Positions 1-7,181 of a stretch of 64,000 bases of DNA are shown piece after piece (within the stretch, counting starts at the first letter, position 1; the number at the start of each line of letters is the position of its first letter). Both the position numbers and the translations under genes were made by a program. The notes under the pieces are model-generated. The model made no database searches, was not told where the DNA came from, and saw nothing but the letters and a program-made list of their open reading frames with translations. Location: contig JAHBXO010000019.1 in assembly GCA_019636445.1 (NCBI GenBank), forward strand, positions 31,485 through 95,484. Direction: 5' to 3'. This DNA comes from Gemmataceae bacterium. Lineage in GTDB: Bacteria; Planctomycetota; Planctomycetia; Gemmatales; Gemmataceae.

Positions 1-71
1 TCGCCGAGGTCGTAGACGTCGCGCACCTTGCCCTGGCGCTTCGGGTATCCGGGGATCGATGATTGCAGCAT
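1..71 (-). CDS. purC: SAICAR synthase PurC, N-terminal fragment (runs off left edge)
   Basis: Phosphoribosylaminoimidazole-succinocarboxamide synthase joins aspartate to CAIR in purine synthesis. Only the first 23 codons are in the window. Read from the ATG at 71-69, the peptide contains IPGYPKRQ followed by GKVRDVYDLG, the conserved N-terminal strand signature of PurC. No ribosome-binding site is obvious upstream, so the exact start is less certain than the family. The gene points away from the phosphatase gene on the other strand, and the palindrome at 85-165 lies between them. The identification rests on one short but distinctive motif. Confidence 0.75.
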   Translation of the reverse strand, partial: MLQSSIPGYPKRQGKVRDVYDLG

Positions 72-84
72 GGCGGCAGGTTTT

Positions 85-165
85 CGACTTCCGAAGTCCG
101 GCTTCGACTTCGGAAGTCGATCGCGCGAATGGACTTCCGAAGTCGAAGCCGGACTTCGGAAGTCG
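85..165. repeat. 34-bp perfect inverted repeat built from smaller palindromes
   Basis: Positions 85-118 are the exact reverse complement of 132-165, with a 13-nt spacer. Each arm itself carries GACTTCCGAAGTC and GACTTCGGAAGTC, which are complements of each other, so the unit occurs four times in alternating orientation. It lies between the divergent purC and phosphatase genes and could act in DNA (a dyad operator or cruciform) or in RNA as a long hairpin. There is no T-run, so a plain terminator is unlikely. Confidence 0.9.
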
Positions 166-238
166 TGTTCCGATTGACAGATTATGGCGGGGCTGCCATA
201 ACGTCGGCGATTCCCGACGAACTCGGTTCGGAGCGCGC

Positions 239-862
239 ATGCCGACTTGGGGGCGGTGGATTCTCGGCGGACTCGTCGCGCTGGTCGCGTTCGGCGTCCC
301 GGCGGCGTATTACCGCTCGAATTACACGAATTTCAAGCGGTTCCGCGTGGTGACGCCCGGCAAGTTCTACCGCAGCGGCCAGTTCACCGCTTCGGGGCTG
401 CGCGCCATCGTCCGCGAGGCGGGCATCCGCACGGTCATCAATTTGCAGGAAGAAAACGTCGATCCGTTCATGCCGGAGGAGTGGCTGGCGAAGCCGGCGG
501 TGCGCGAGAGCGAACTGTGCCGGGAGCTGGGTGTGAATTACTTCGCACTGTTTGGCGGGGAAGTCGTGCCGCCGGACGAGGCCGCGAAGGGGAAGCGGCC
601 GGCGGTCATCGACGAATACCTGCGCATCCTGGACGATCCGAAGAACTACCCGGTGCTGCTGCACTGCAAGGCCGGGCTGCACCGCACGGGCCTCATGACC
701 GCGATCTATCGCATGGAGTACGAAGAAGTCTCGCCGGGCCGCGCGATGGACGAACTCCGCGCCAACGGCTTCGGCACGTTCGCCGCCACGACGGCGAACG
801 TCTACGTCGCGCAGTACATCGACGGGTACAAGCGCGGCCTGCGGGCCGGGAGGACGCCCTGA
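239..862 (+). CDS. Dual-specificity/tyrosine phosphatase-like membrane-anchored protein
   Basis: A 207-aa cysteine phosphatase of the DSP/PTP superfamily. The catalytic loop HCKAGLHRT places the nucleophile at C143 and the phosphate-binding arginine at R149 (C-x5-R). Residues 7-24 form a hydrophobic anchor, so the catalytic domain probably sits outside the cytoplasmic membrane. The start at 239 (MPTWGRW) is chosen because it gives the anchor at the N-terminus; the same frame is open further upstream but crosses the palindrome. The stop overlaps the start of the LptF/G gene by one base, so the two are probably co-translated. Substrate unknown: a phospholipid, a polyphosphate or a phosphoprotein are all possible. 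Confidence 0.8.
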   Translation: MPTWGRWILGGLVALVAFGVPAAYYRSNYTNFKRFRVVTPGKFYRSGQFTASGLRAIVREAGIRTVINLQEENVDPFMPEEWLAKPAVRESELCRELGVNYFALFGGEVVPPDEAAKGKRPAVIDEYLRILDDPKNYPVLLHCKAGLHRTGLMTAIYRMEYEEVSPGRAMDELRANGFGTFAATTANVYVAQYIDGYKRGLRAGRTP

Positions 863-1953
863 TGCGCGCCCTCGACCGCATGCTCGTGCTCGCCTTCTTC
901 CGCTCCTACGCCATCGTGTTCGCGAGCCTGATCGGCCTCTACGTCATCATCGACCTCTTCTCGAACCTCGACGACTTCGCCGGCCGCGGTTCGTTCTCCG
1001 GAATGCTGCGCCATCTCGCCCGCTATTACGGTCCGCAGGTCGTGATCATCTTCGACCGCCTCTGCGAATCCATCGCCCTCCTCGCCGCCGTCTTCACCAT
1101 CTCGTGGGCGCAGCGGAACAACGAGATCCTTCCGCAACTGTCCGCGGGCGTCAGCACGCACCGCATCATACGCCCCGTCCTGTTCGCCTCGCTGGTCGTG
1201 CTTGCCCTCGGCCCGATCGGCCAGGAACTGCTGATTCCCAAGCTCTCGGACGAACTGCAGGTCCCGCGCGACGACCCGAACCAGGAACGGCCGATCGAAC
1301 TCCGCGGCGCCTACGATTCCACCGGCCTGCACATCGAGGGGATCAGCGGGTTCCGCAAGGACCTGCGCGTGCGCGGGTTCTTCGTGAACTTCGCCGAATC
1401 CTCCGGCGCGGCGGTATCGGACATTCATGCCGAGGAGGCGGTGTACCTGCCGGCGGCGGACGACCGGCCCGCCGGCTGGGTGCTCTTCAACGCCAAGCCG
1501 GAGGCGATACCAGATCCGTTGCCGCCGAACCTGACGGCGCTCGGCCCGCGCCGTTACTTCCTCACCACGCGGGAAGTCGATTTCGATGCCCTGACGCGCG
1601 GCTCGAAATGGTACAGCTACGCCAGCACATCGAAATTGCGCGAGATCCTCGCCCGGCCCGACCCGCGCCGCATGGCGCCCGTCGCCGTGCTCTTCCACAT
1701 GCGGCACACGCGGCCGCTCGTTGGCTTCCTCATGGTCGTGATCGGCCTGTCGATCATTCTCCGCGACCACAACCGGCACGTGCTGGTCAGCGCGGGGATG
1801 TGCCTGGTCATGGGCGCCTTGCTGCACGCCGCCGTCTACGGCTGCAAGTACCTCGGCGACAACGACCTCGTCTCGGCCCCGTTCGCGGCCTGGCTCCCCG
1901 CCATCCTCTTCGGCGGCTACGCCCTCGCCAGTTACGACGCCATTCAGACCTGA
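862..1953 (+). CDS. LptF/LptG (YjgP/YjgQ) family permease
   Basis: A 363-aa membrane protein with the LptF/LptG layout: hydrophobic segments near residues 12-34, 60-80 and 103-120, a hydrophilic periplasmic domain of about 150 residues, and three C-terminal segments. In Gram-negative bacteria LptF and LptG, with the LptB ATPase, extract lipopolysaccharide from the inner membrane and push it along the Lpt bridge. Only one of the pair is present here and no lptB is in the window. It starts inside the stop codon of the phosphatase gene (TGATG), which suggests linked function at the cell envelope. Whether it is F or G cannot be decided from this sequence. Confidence 0.85.
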   Translation: MRALDRMLVLAFFRSYAIVFASLIGLYVIIDLFSNLDDFAGRGSFSGMLRHLARYYGPQVVIIFDRLCESIALLAAVFTISWAQRNNEILPQLSAGVSTHRIIRPVLFASLVVLALGPIGQELLIPKLSDELQVPRDDPNQERPIELRGAYDSTGLHIEGISGFRKDLRVRGFFVNFAESSGAAVSDIHAEEAVYLPAADDRPAGWVLFNAKPEAIPDPLPPNLTALGPRRYFLTTREVDFDALTRGSKWYSYASTSKLREILARPDPRRMAPVAVLFHMRHTRPLVGFLMVVIGLSIILRDHNRHVLVSAGMCLVMGALLHAAVYGCKYLGDNDLVSAPFAAWLPAILFGGYALASYDAIQT

Positions 1954-1962
1954 AACTCCGGA

Positions 1963-2736
1963 TCACTTCGCCGACTTCGAGTCGGCGGGTTCATCGTAAT
2001 CCTTCAGCTTGCGATACCAGATGTTGCGATAGCGGACCGGGTTGCCGTGGTCTTGCAGGTTGAGCCCGAAGGGGCCGATCTTGCCGGGCAACTCGACGGC
2101 GTGGTGGATGAGCACGCCGTTGTGAAAGACGGTGAGCCGCGCCGGACGGACGACTTTGCCGTTGGCGTCGAGATTCGGCAGGTTGGCGACGATGTCGAAG
2201 ACCTGCCATTCGCCGGGCTTGCGGGACGCGTTGACGAGCGGCGGGAATTTGCCGTAGAGGCCCCCGGCCTGTCCGTCCGGGTAGGTGTCGTTTTCGAAGG
2301 AATCGAGAACCTGGATTTCGCCGAAGCCGCCGAGGTAGATGCCGCTGTTGCCGCGGCCTTGGCCGTTGCCCTTCACCTCCGCCGGCGTGGCCCATTCGAC
2401 GTGGATCTGCGCATCGCCGATGGTGCGTTCGCGGGTCTCGATGCCGCCGGTGCGCGGCACGATCTCGAAGTAGCCCTTCTCGATCTTCCACTTCGGGGTG
2501 TCGTCGTCCTTCTTCTTGCCGGAGGCGCGCCACTTCGCGAAATCGGTACCGTCGAAGAGCACGACGGCATCGGCCGGCGGACGCCCGGGCGCGGCCGGCG
2601 TGCTCGCGGTGCCCGGCTCCACGACCGGCGGACGCGGGCGCGTATTATCGTTCGGCTTGTACTTCGGCTTCTCTTGCGCGAGCGCAAACCATCCGAGTGC
2701 GAAGACGAGCAACACGGGCGCGGCGCGGCGGTGCAT
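1963..2736 (-). CDS. Secreted DUF1080 (3-keto-disaccharide hydrolase-like) protein
   Basis: A 257-aa protein with an N-terminal signal peptide (MHRRAAPVLLVFALGWFALA, predicted cleavage before QEKPKY), a short proline-rich linker, and one DUF1080 domain from about residue 62: VLFDGTDFAKW, then GNSGIYLGG, the EIQVLDSFEN block and the C-terminal YRNIWYR. DUF1080 is a jelly-roll, glucanase-like fold very abundant in planctomycetes; some members hydrolyse 3-keto-glycosides. The frame is open upstream to 3045, but the signal peptide fixes the start at 2736. It converges on the LptF/G gene with 9 bp between stops. Its carbohydrate substrate cannot be read from the sequence. Confidence 0.88.
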   Translation of the reverse strand: MHRRAAPVLLVFALGWFALAQEKPKYKPNDNTRPRPPVVEPGTASTPAAPGRPPADAVVLFDGTDFAKWRASGKKKDDDTPKWKIEKGYFEIVPRTGGIETRERTIGDAQIHVEWATPAEVKGNGQGRGNSGIYLGGFGEIQVLDSFENDTYPDGQAGGLYGKFPPLVNASRKPGEWQVFDIVANLPNLDANGKVVRPARLTVFHNGVLIHHAVELPGKIGPFGLNLQDHGNPVRYRNIWYRKLKDYDEPADSKSAK

Positions 2737-3166
2737 CGAACGATCCTGCGTGGGGAGAAGAAGACTCCTCGCATTCTGCGCGCAATTCCCCCGAACGAAA
2801 ACCAAAATCCGGCGCGAGAAAAGGTGAGGGTGTGCGTCACGAGAGTTGGTGGCCAAAGTGTTCGGTCCGAGTGTCTTCAGTCCGAAGGACTGGGAGTGCA
2901 TAGCCCAGGGCGAGGAGGCTTTTCGACGACGCCCTGGGAAACCTGTCGCAGTCCCCTTTTTCTTCGTCCCCTGATTCCGTGTTGGTCTTTGGGCCGAGGG
3001 AGGGAGGCCGACGAACGAACCATCCCGACGCGGCCGTGTGATCATCGAGTGGGGCGTGGGTGAATCGAAGGGTGCCGGGAAACGCGACGGAACGACCGAG
3101 AAGGCCGTTCAAGGATTTTCGTTTTCACTCAAGTCGGTGGGCCATGAGAACGGTTCGGAGTCTGCG
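2737..3166. other. 430-bp gene-free stretch with degenerate repeat elements
   Basis: No convincing gene. It holds an inverted pair CCCAGGGCG (2904-2912) / CGCCCTGGG (2930-2938), and its general style resembles the multi-hairpin elements at 33301 and 45301. At 3152-3160 the sequence GGTTCGGAG (minus strand CTCCGAACC) looks like the first few bases of a third attC-like site after the last cassette gene; the rest of such a site is missing. Confidence 0.5.
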
Positions 3167-3424
3167 CTACACCCCGCCGGCCGGCACGGCGCGGGCGACC
3201 AGCTCCAAATCCTCGTCCGCCTCCTCGGCGAACACCAGCCCGGCCTGATCGTACTCGACCATGAACCCGCGGCCCAGGTACGCCCAATCGGCCGGGATGT
3301 ACCCGGCGGCGAACGACCCGGTGCCAAGCACGAACGCGACGCGACCGGTCCAGCCTGCGCACCGCACCCGGTCGCCGGCCCGGATGTCGTCACCGGAGCA
3401 GTAGCGGGTGTCCGTGCCTTGCAC
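3167..3424 (-). CDS. Integron cassette ORF 3, small hypothetical protein
   Basis: An 85-aa protein starting with GTG (3424-3422). It is mostly beta-prone and acidic toward the C-terminus (AEEADEDLELVARA), with a central FVLGTGSFAAGY segment; no catalytic motif, signal peptide or membrane segment. I do not recognise the family. It is the third ORF of the minus-strand array: attC A (3442-3538) lies just upstream, and downstream there is only a stub that could be the start of another attC. Cassette ORFs are usually short and orphan, which fits. Confidence 0.65.
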   Translation of the reverse strand: MQGTDTRYCSGDDIRAGDRVRCAGWTGRVAFVLGTGSFAAGYIPADWAYLGRGFMVEYDQAGLVFAEEADEDLELVARAVPAGGV

Positions 3425-3441
3425 AGCCGGAAGCCTCCGCG

Positions 3442-3538
3442 GCCGAACGACACAGCTCAGCAGCCGGCGGGGCGCGGTGAGCTACGAACCTCGAAAAGCG
3501 CTCATGCCCCGCCGGTCTGCTGCAGCGGATGGTTCGGC
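3442..3538 (-). repeat. attC-like recombination site A (97 bp)
   Basis: An imperfect palindrome bounded by GCCGAAC (3442-3448) and GTTCGGC (3532-3538). The inner arms CAGCAGCCGGCGGGGC (3458-3473) and GCCCCGCCGGTCTGCTG (3506-3522) are complementary except for one extra T at 3516, the kind of extrahelical base that orients integron recombination. The layout R''-L''-loop-L'-R' and the position 6 bp after the stop of the upstream cassette gene match attC. The site has the same length and the same inner arms as the copy at 3792-3888. Confidence 0.8.
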
Positions 3539-3544
3539 CCGCCG

Positions 3545-3775
3545 CTACCCCACCGGGTCGCGGAGCCGGCCGCGAGCGGCCTCGACCAGCTCCGTGTACG
3601 CGGGGTGGAAGATCTCGACCAGCGCCTTCTCCAGCACACCCTGCAGACGGACGAGCACTCGCTCCTCGGCAGGGTCCCGGATGGCGAGGGTGCCGTCCTC
3701 GTCGAACCGGGCGAGGAACTCGAACAGGACCAGCGCCTCGTCCCCGGTCAGTTCCAGCCGCACCGGCTCACCCAT
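3545..3775 (-). CDS. Integron cassette ORF 2, small hypothetical protein
   Basis: A 76-aa soluble, largely helical protein (MGEPVRLELTGDEALVLFEF at the start). It resembles small cytoplasmic proteins that track an EF/DExEAL-like helical pattern but has no motif I can assign. The ATG at 3775 follows the R' end of attC B by 16 bp, and the stop falls 6 bp before attC A, so the gene fills the cassette exactly. The frame is open upstream to 4108, but that extension would read through the attC site and is rejected. Confidence 0.7.
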   Translation of the reverse strand: MGEPVRLELTGDEALVLFEFLARFDEDGTLAIRDPAEERVLVRLQGVLEKALVEIFHPAYTELVEAARGRLRDPVG

Positions 3776-3791
3776 CGGTGCGCCCTCCGCC

Positions 3792-3888
3792 GCCGAACGA
3801 CCCAAGCTCAGCAGCCGGCGGGGCTGAGGGGCCGTCAACCCGAGAAAGCCGTCGTGCCCCGCCGGTCTGCTGCAGCGCTTGGTTCGGC
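3792..3888 (-). repeat. attC-like recombination site B (97 bp)
   Basis: Second copy of the palindrome: outer boxes GCCGAAC (3792-3798) and GTTCGGC (3882-3888), inner arms at 3809-3824 and 3856-3872 with the same extrahelical T (3866). Further pairing is visible between CCAAGC (3803-3808) and GCTTGG (3877-3882). The central loop sequence differs from copy A, as expected of attC sites that share ends but not loops. It lies 20 bp after the stop of cassette ORF 1. Confidence 0.8.
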
Positions 3889-3908
3889 CGTGCCCTCCCC
3901 CGCGACGC

Positions 3909-4463
3909 TCACGGGGCATCGGGGTCTGGAACCACAACCGGCTGGCTACCGTCGGCCGGGACGAAAATCGTCTTGCCCGGCTCCCGCACCGCACGGTTGA
4001 CATCCTGCTTGAGCCGGTCCATGTCCCACTGCTCAGGGCCAGGGGGCGGCGCCGACGACCGGAAGCCGCCGAACCCACAAATGAGGCACATGAGCAACAT
4101 CGGGGCAAGGATGACCACGCCGACGACAGACGTTATCCGGTCGGCCATCTTCATGAGCCGCCGGCCCTCCTCGCGGCCGGCGGCGGTTTGGGCCGCCCCG
4201 CACTTCGGGCACACCGATGCGTTGTTGGCCACCTGCTTCTTGCAAGCGTAGCAGAAGATTAGGGTGCCGGGAGGGTCTTCGCTCGGCGGTTCGGGGGAGG
4301 CTCTCCGCGGTAGTGGGCGTGGTGCTGGCTCGCGCGGTGGTGGCGGGCGGTGGCCGGGAACGCGGAGTTGCTCACCGCATTCGCTGCACGCGACCACGCC
4401 GCCGGCCCGCTCAGGCGGCACCTGGAGCTTGAGCCCGCATGTGGGGCAGGTCACGCGGATCAT
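3909..4463 (-). CDS. Integron cassette ORF 1, double zinc-ribbon membrane protein
   Basis: A 184-aa protein. An N-terminal zinc ribbon (CPTC near residues 5-8, CSEC near 27-30) is followed by a proline/arginine-rich linker, a second ribbon (CYACKK and CPKCG) and one hydrophobic segment (VVGVVILAPMLLMCLICGF). The ATG at 4463 has GGGGAAG just upstream. The frame is open to 4595, but the attI-like junction GTTCGGCC lies at 4497-4490, inside that extension. It is therefore the first cassette after the recombination junction. Such double-ribbon proteins are common in Gemmata-type genomes and their role is unknown. Confidence 0.7.
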   Translation of the reverse strand: MIRVTCPTCGLKLQVPPERAGGVVACSECGEQLRVPGHRPPPPREPAPRPLPRRASPEPPSEDPPGTLIFCYACKKQVANNASVCPKCGAAQTAAGREEGRRLMKMADRITSVVGVVILAPMLLMCLICGFGGFRSSAPPPGPEQWDMDRLKQDVNRAVREPGKTIFVPADGSQPVVVPDPDAP

Positions 4464-4490
4464 GGACTTCCCCGCCCGGTGGCCTCTGCG

Positions 4491-4634
4491 GCCGAACAGG
4501 TGCTTAGATTGCGCCTCGCGCAAGATAAGCACGATTGTCATCGTCGCCGGGAACGCCCCGGCGAACGGGCTTAATCCTATACACAGTCGCATCATGCGAC
4601 ACGACGCCGAAAAGACTCGCCGCGCAAGATAAGC
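4491..4634 (-). other. attI-like region between the integrase remnant and first cassette
   Basis: On the minus strand the sequence GTTCGGCC (4497-4490) repeats the R' crossover box of both attC sites and lies directly before the first cassette gene. Upstream of it the 14-bp word CGCGCAAGATAAGC occurs twice in direct orientation (4517-4530 and 4621-4634). attI sites consist of a single crossover site plus accessory direct repeats bound by IntI, which this resembles. Inferred from position and pattern only. Confidence 0.5.
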
Positions 4635-4652
4635 CAGTAATGGCTCCTTGCG

Positions 4653-4823
4653 CTACAGGTCGTCCAGCGGACTCTTCACGCCCACGCCCTTGTTCATCAC
4701 GTGCAGATACACCATCGTCGTTTCGACGCTGGCGTGGCCCAACAGTTCCTGCAAGGTGCGGATATCATACCCGACTTCCAGCAGGTGCGTCGCGAAACTG
4801 TGGCGGAGGTTGTGCGTCCTCGC
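4653..4823 (-). pseudogene. intI: Integron integrase IntI, C-terminal remnant
   Basis: The last ~54 codons of a tyrosine recombinase. [13 protein letters not shown] carries the box II H-x-x-[11 protein letters not shown] the conserved LLGH, and MVYLHV the catalytic tyrosine; the tail VKSPLDDL is characteristic of integron integrases (related to VRSPLD endings). The other ~260 residues, including the first catalytic arginine and the IntI-specific insert, are missing: upstream of about 4823 the open frame shows no recombinase similarity. It reads in the same direction as the cassettes with its 3' end next to them, the inverted arrangement reported for some planctomycete and spirochaete integrons. 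Not functional. Confidence 0.85.
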
Positions 4824-4887
4824 GTGCCTGCCAGTGCCGGGGAAGAGAAAGGGGGGAAGAAAAAAGACGCGGCTCAATTCACTGACA

Positions 4888-4911
4888 CGTCGGGCTGACG
4901 CCACGACGCTC
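4888..4911. repeat. 24-bp dispersed word, copy 1
   Basis: Matches 33179-33202 in 23 of 24 positions (starting CGTCGGGCTGACGCC). Both copies are in noncoding DNA: this one just behind the truncated intI, the other after glpK. Function unknown. Confidence 0.7.
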
Positions 4912-5005
4912 GCGTGGCCTGGCGATCGCGAATCACCGTGTGATTGACTTGACTTTTGTCCACTTCTCTCGAATCCTCCGCCATCTTGCGTTCCGGAGGA
5001 TTCCC

Positions 5006-5590
5006 ATGCTCGCCACCGCTCCTCAACTTCACAACCGCATCGCGTCGCACTTCGCGCCGACGCCGAATCCCATTCTGGCGACGCCGGACGCCAAGGCGGC
5101 GGCGTGGAGCGATGCGGTCTTCGCGGCGATGATGTTCTACCAGACGCAACTGACGCACCCGGATGAGCGCGTGGCCGAGCGGGCGGCAAAGGCGATCTTC
5201 GACCTGGAGAAAACGCGGCTGCGCCACGGCGGCCACCTCGCCGGCGCGAGTGCGGAACCGCCCCCGCCGGAGCCGCCAAAGGCCCAGCCGCAGGAATCGT
5301 TGGAACCGCTGCGCGGACTGGCGACGAACGAGGAGCCGGGAATGGATGACGAGGATGCCGAGGTCGACGACGAGCCGGCGGAGTTCGACGAGAAGGAGCG
5401 GGCGGCGATCGAGGCGATGGTGCGGCACGAGCGGTACGCGCCGATGATCGAGGAGCTGCGGGCGAAGCTGGTTTCGCAGGGCGTCGCGGAGGACGACGCG
5501 CGGCGGCTGGCGACGGAGGCGTTACGCCAGCACGTGGGCCAGGCGGTCCTCGAACGCCGAAGCCGGGTCGCTTCGCCCCGTGCCGGCTGA
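5006..5590 (+). CDS. Hypothetical planctomycete protein
   Basis: A 194-aa soluble protein I do not recognise. The ATG at 5006 is preceded by a clear ribosome-binding site (GGAGGA, 4995-5000). The N-terminal third is helical ([17 protein letters not shown]), with a stretch typical of a short alpha-helical phage or nucleoid protein but no diagnostic motif. The middle is proline-rich ([12 protein letters not shown]) and then strongly acidic ([18 protein letters not shown]), and the C-terminal 60 residues are helical and basic. It stands alone between the integron remnant and an oxidoreductase gene. Confidence 0.75.
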   Translation: MLATAPQLHNRIASHFAPTPNPILATPDAKAAAWSDAVFAAMMFYQTQLTHPDERVAERAAKAIFDLEKTRLRHGGHLAGASAEPPPPEPPKAQPQESLEPLRGLATNEEPGMDDEDAEVDDEPAEFDEKERAAIEAMVRHERYAPMIEELRAKLVSQGVAEDDARRLATEALRQHVGQAVLERRSRVASPRAG

Positions 5591-5742
5591 TCCCGGAAGG
5601 CTCGAACCGCCCTCGATTCTGATCGGGTTTTCGGATCGGGTCCAGGCCGGCGCTCCGATGGCGTCGGTTCGTTTGAGATATGCGAAGGCGTTCTTCGAGC
5701 CATCGGCTACAATACCGCCACTCTTCCCCGCGAGGCTTTGCC

Positions 5743-7077
5743 ATGCCGACCGCCAACCGCCGCACGTTCGTCGCCGCCGCCGCGCTGACGGCCGCGAGCT
5801 ATTCCCGCGTCCTCGGCGCGAACGACACGATCCGCCTCGGCTTCATCGGCGTCGGCAATCGCGGGGATCAATTGCTGGACGCGTTTCTCGTTCACAAGGA
5901 TTGCTCGGTCGCGGCGCTGTGCGACGTGTACGAGCCGTACCTGCCGGCGGCGAACACCAAGGCGGGCGGCGAAGCGAAGACGTTCCACGACTACCGCAAG
6001 CTGTTGGACGAGAAGTCGATCGACGCGGCGGTGATCGCGACGCCGGACCACTGGCACGCGCTGCAATGCGTGGACGCCTGCAAGGCGGGGAAGGATGTGT
6101 ACGTTGAGAAACCGCTGAGCCTGACGATCGGCGAAGGCCGTCGGATGTGCCAGGTGGCGGCCGAGACGAAGCGCGTGACGCAGGTGGGCCTGCACCGCCG
6201 CAGCACGCCGTACGTGATGGAGGCGGTGAAGCTGATTCGCGAAGGCGCCATCGGGAAGGTGACGCTCGCGAAGAGCTACATGCACCGGAACGAATCGCCG
6301 ATGGGCATCGGCAACCCCGCCGACGGCGACCCGCCCGCCGGCCTCGACTGGGACCGCTGGCTCGGCCCGGCGCCAAAGGCGGCTTACAACCGGAACAAGG
6401 CGCTTTACAAGTTCCGCTGGTTCTCGCACTATTCCGGCGGCCAGATCACGAACATGGGTACCCACTACCTGGATGTGATCCAGTGGGCGCTCGGCCAGCA
6501 CGCGCCAAAGACGGTGGCGTGCCTCGGCGGCAAGTATGCCGTGACCGACAACCGCGACATCCCCGACACGCTCGAAGCGGTGTGGGAATACGATGGCTGC
6601 CTCGCAACCTTCACGCAGGTGAACGCGAACGGCGCCGGCGCGAACCTGCGGAACTGGAACATGGAGTTCCGCGGCACACTCGGCACGATGCTCGTTTCCG
6701 ACGGCAGCCAGGGCTACGAGATCATCCCGGAAAACATTCGACTGGAAGAACTCCCCGCGCTCAGCCCGATCGACCGCGCCGGAAATACGAAGCAGGGCCG
6801 GGCGACGAAGGCGGCGCGGGCCGCGCTCGCGAAGAAGGGCCCGTCCGACACGGCGGCGCACGCGCGGAACTTCCTCGACTGCGTGAAGTCCCGTACCGAG
6901 ACGCACTGCCCGATCGAGACGGGCCACCGCTCGACGACGGCGACGCTGCTCGCGAAGCTCGCGCTCGAGCGCCGGCGCAGCCTCGACTGGGACGCGAAGG
7001 CCGAGCGCGTCCTCAACGACGAAGACGCGAATAAATTGCTCACGTATTCGTACCGCAAGCCGTGGTTGCTGGGGTAG
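5743..7077 (+). CDS. Gfo/Idh/MocA family oxidoreductase, exported
   Basis: A 444-aa NAD(P)-dependent oxidoreductase. The N-terminus has a Tat-type leader ([21 protein letters not shown]), then the Rossmann [11 protein letters not shown] and the family lysine in [15 protein letters not shown]. The C-terminal alpha/beta domain holds [12 protein letters not shown]. Members oxidise or isomerise sugars, inositols or their derivatives; in planctomycetes many are exported and attached to polysaccharide breakdown. ATG 5743 is chosen because the frame before it (5680-5742) has no leader. A TACAAT -10-like hexamer lies at 5708-5713 without a clear -35. Substrate unknown. Confidence 0.88.
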   Translation: MPTANRRTFVAAAALTAASYSRVLGANDTIRLGFIGVGNRGDQLLDAFLVHKDCSVAALCDVYEPYLPAANTKAGGEAKTFHDYRKLLDEKSIDAAVIATPDHWHALQCVDACKAGKDVYVEKPLSLTIGEGRRMCQVAAETKRVTQVGLHRRSTPYVMEAVKLIREGAIGKVTLAKSYMHRNESPMGIGNPADGDPPAGLDWDRWLGPAPKAAYNRNKALYKFRWFSHYSGGQITNMGTHYLDVIQWALGQHAPKTVACLGGKYAVTDNRDIPDTLEAVWEYDGCLATFTQVNANGAGANLRNWNMEFRGTLGTMLVSDGSQGYEIIPENIRLEELPALSPIDRAGNTKQGRATKAARAALAKKGPSDTAAHARNFLDCVKSRTETHCPIETGHRSTTATLLAKLALERRRSLDWDAKAERVLNDEDANKLLTYSYRKPWLLG

Positions 7078-7181
7078 AATGAGGGTTTCTCGGGTCCGCA
7101 TTGCGGTTGTTCGATCCTTCTCCGCCCGTTATGCGGTCGATCGTTCGTCGTGTTCGCCCCCGTCCGCGGAGAGAATTCTGA

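Noticed and set aside
2837..3112. 91-aa minus-strand ORF in repeat-rich DNA
   Set aside because: No ribosome-binding site, odd composition and overlap with an inverted repeat; resembles spurious ORFs of planctomycete repeat elements.
4824..5765. N-terminal extension of the intI frame (370 aa in all)
   Set aside because: Proline/arginine low-complexity sequence, antisense to the gene at 5006; only the last ~54 codons resemble a recombinase.
7075..7080. TAGAAT hexamer as a promoter for otsA
   Set aside because: No -35 match at 16-19 bp; it could still be an extended site, but support is too weak to list.
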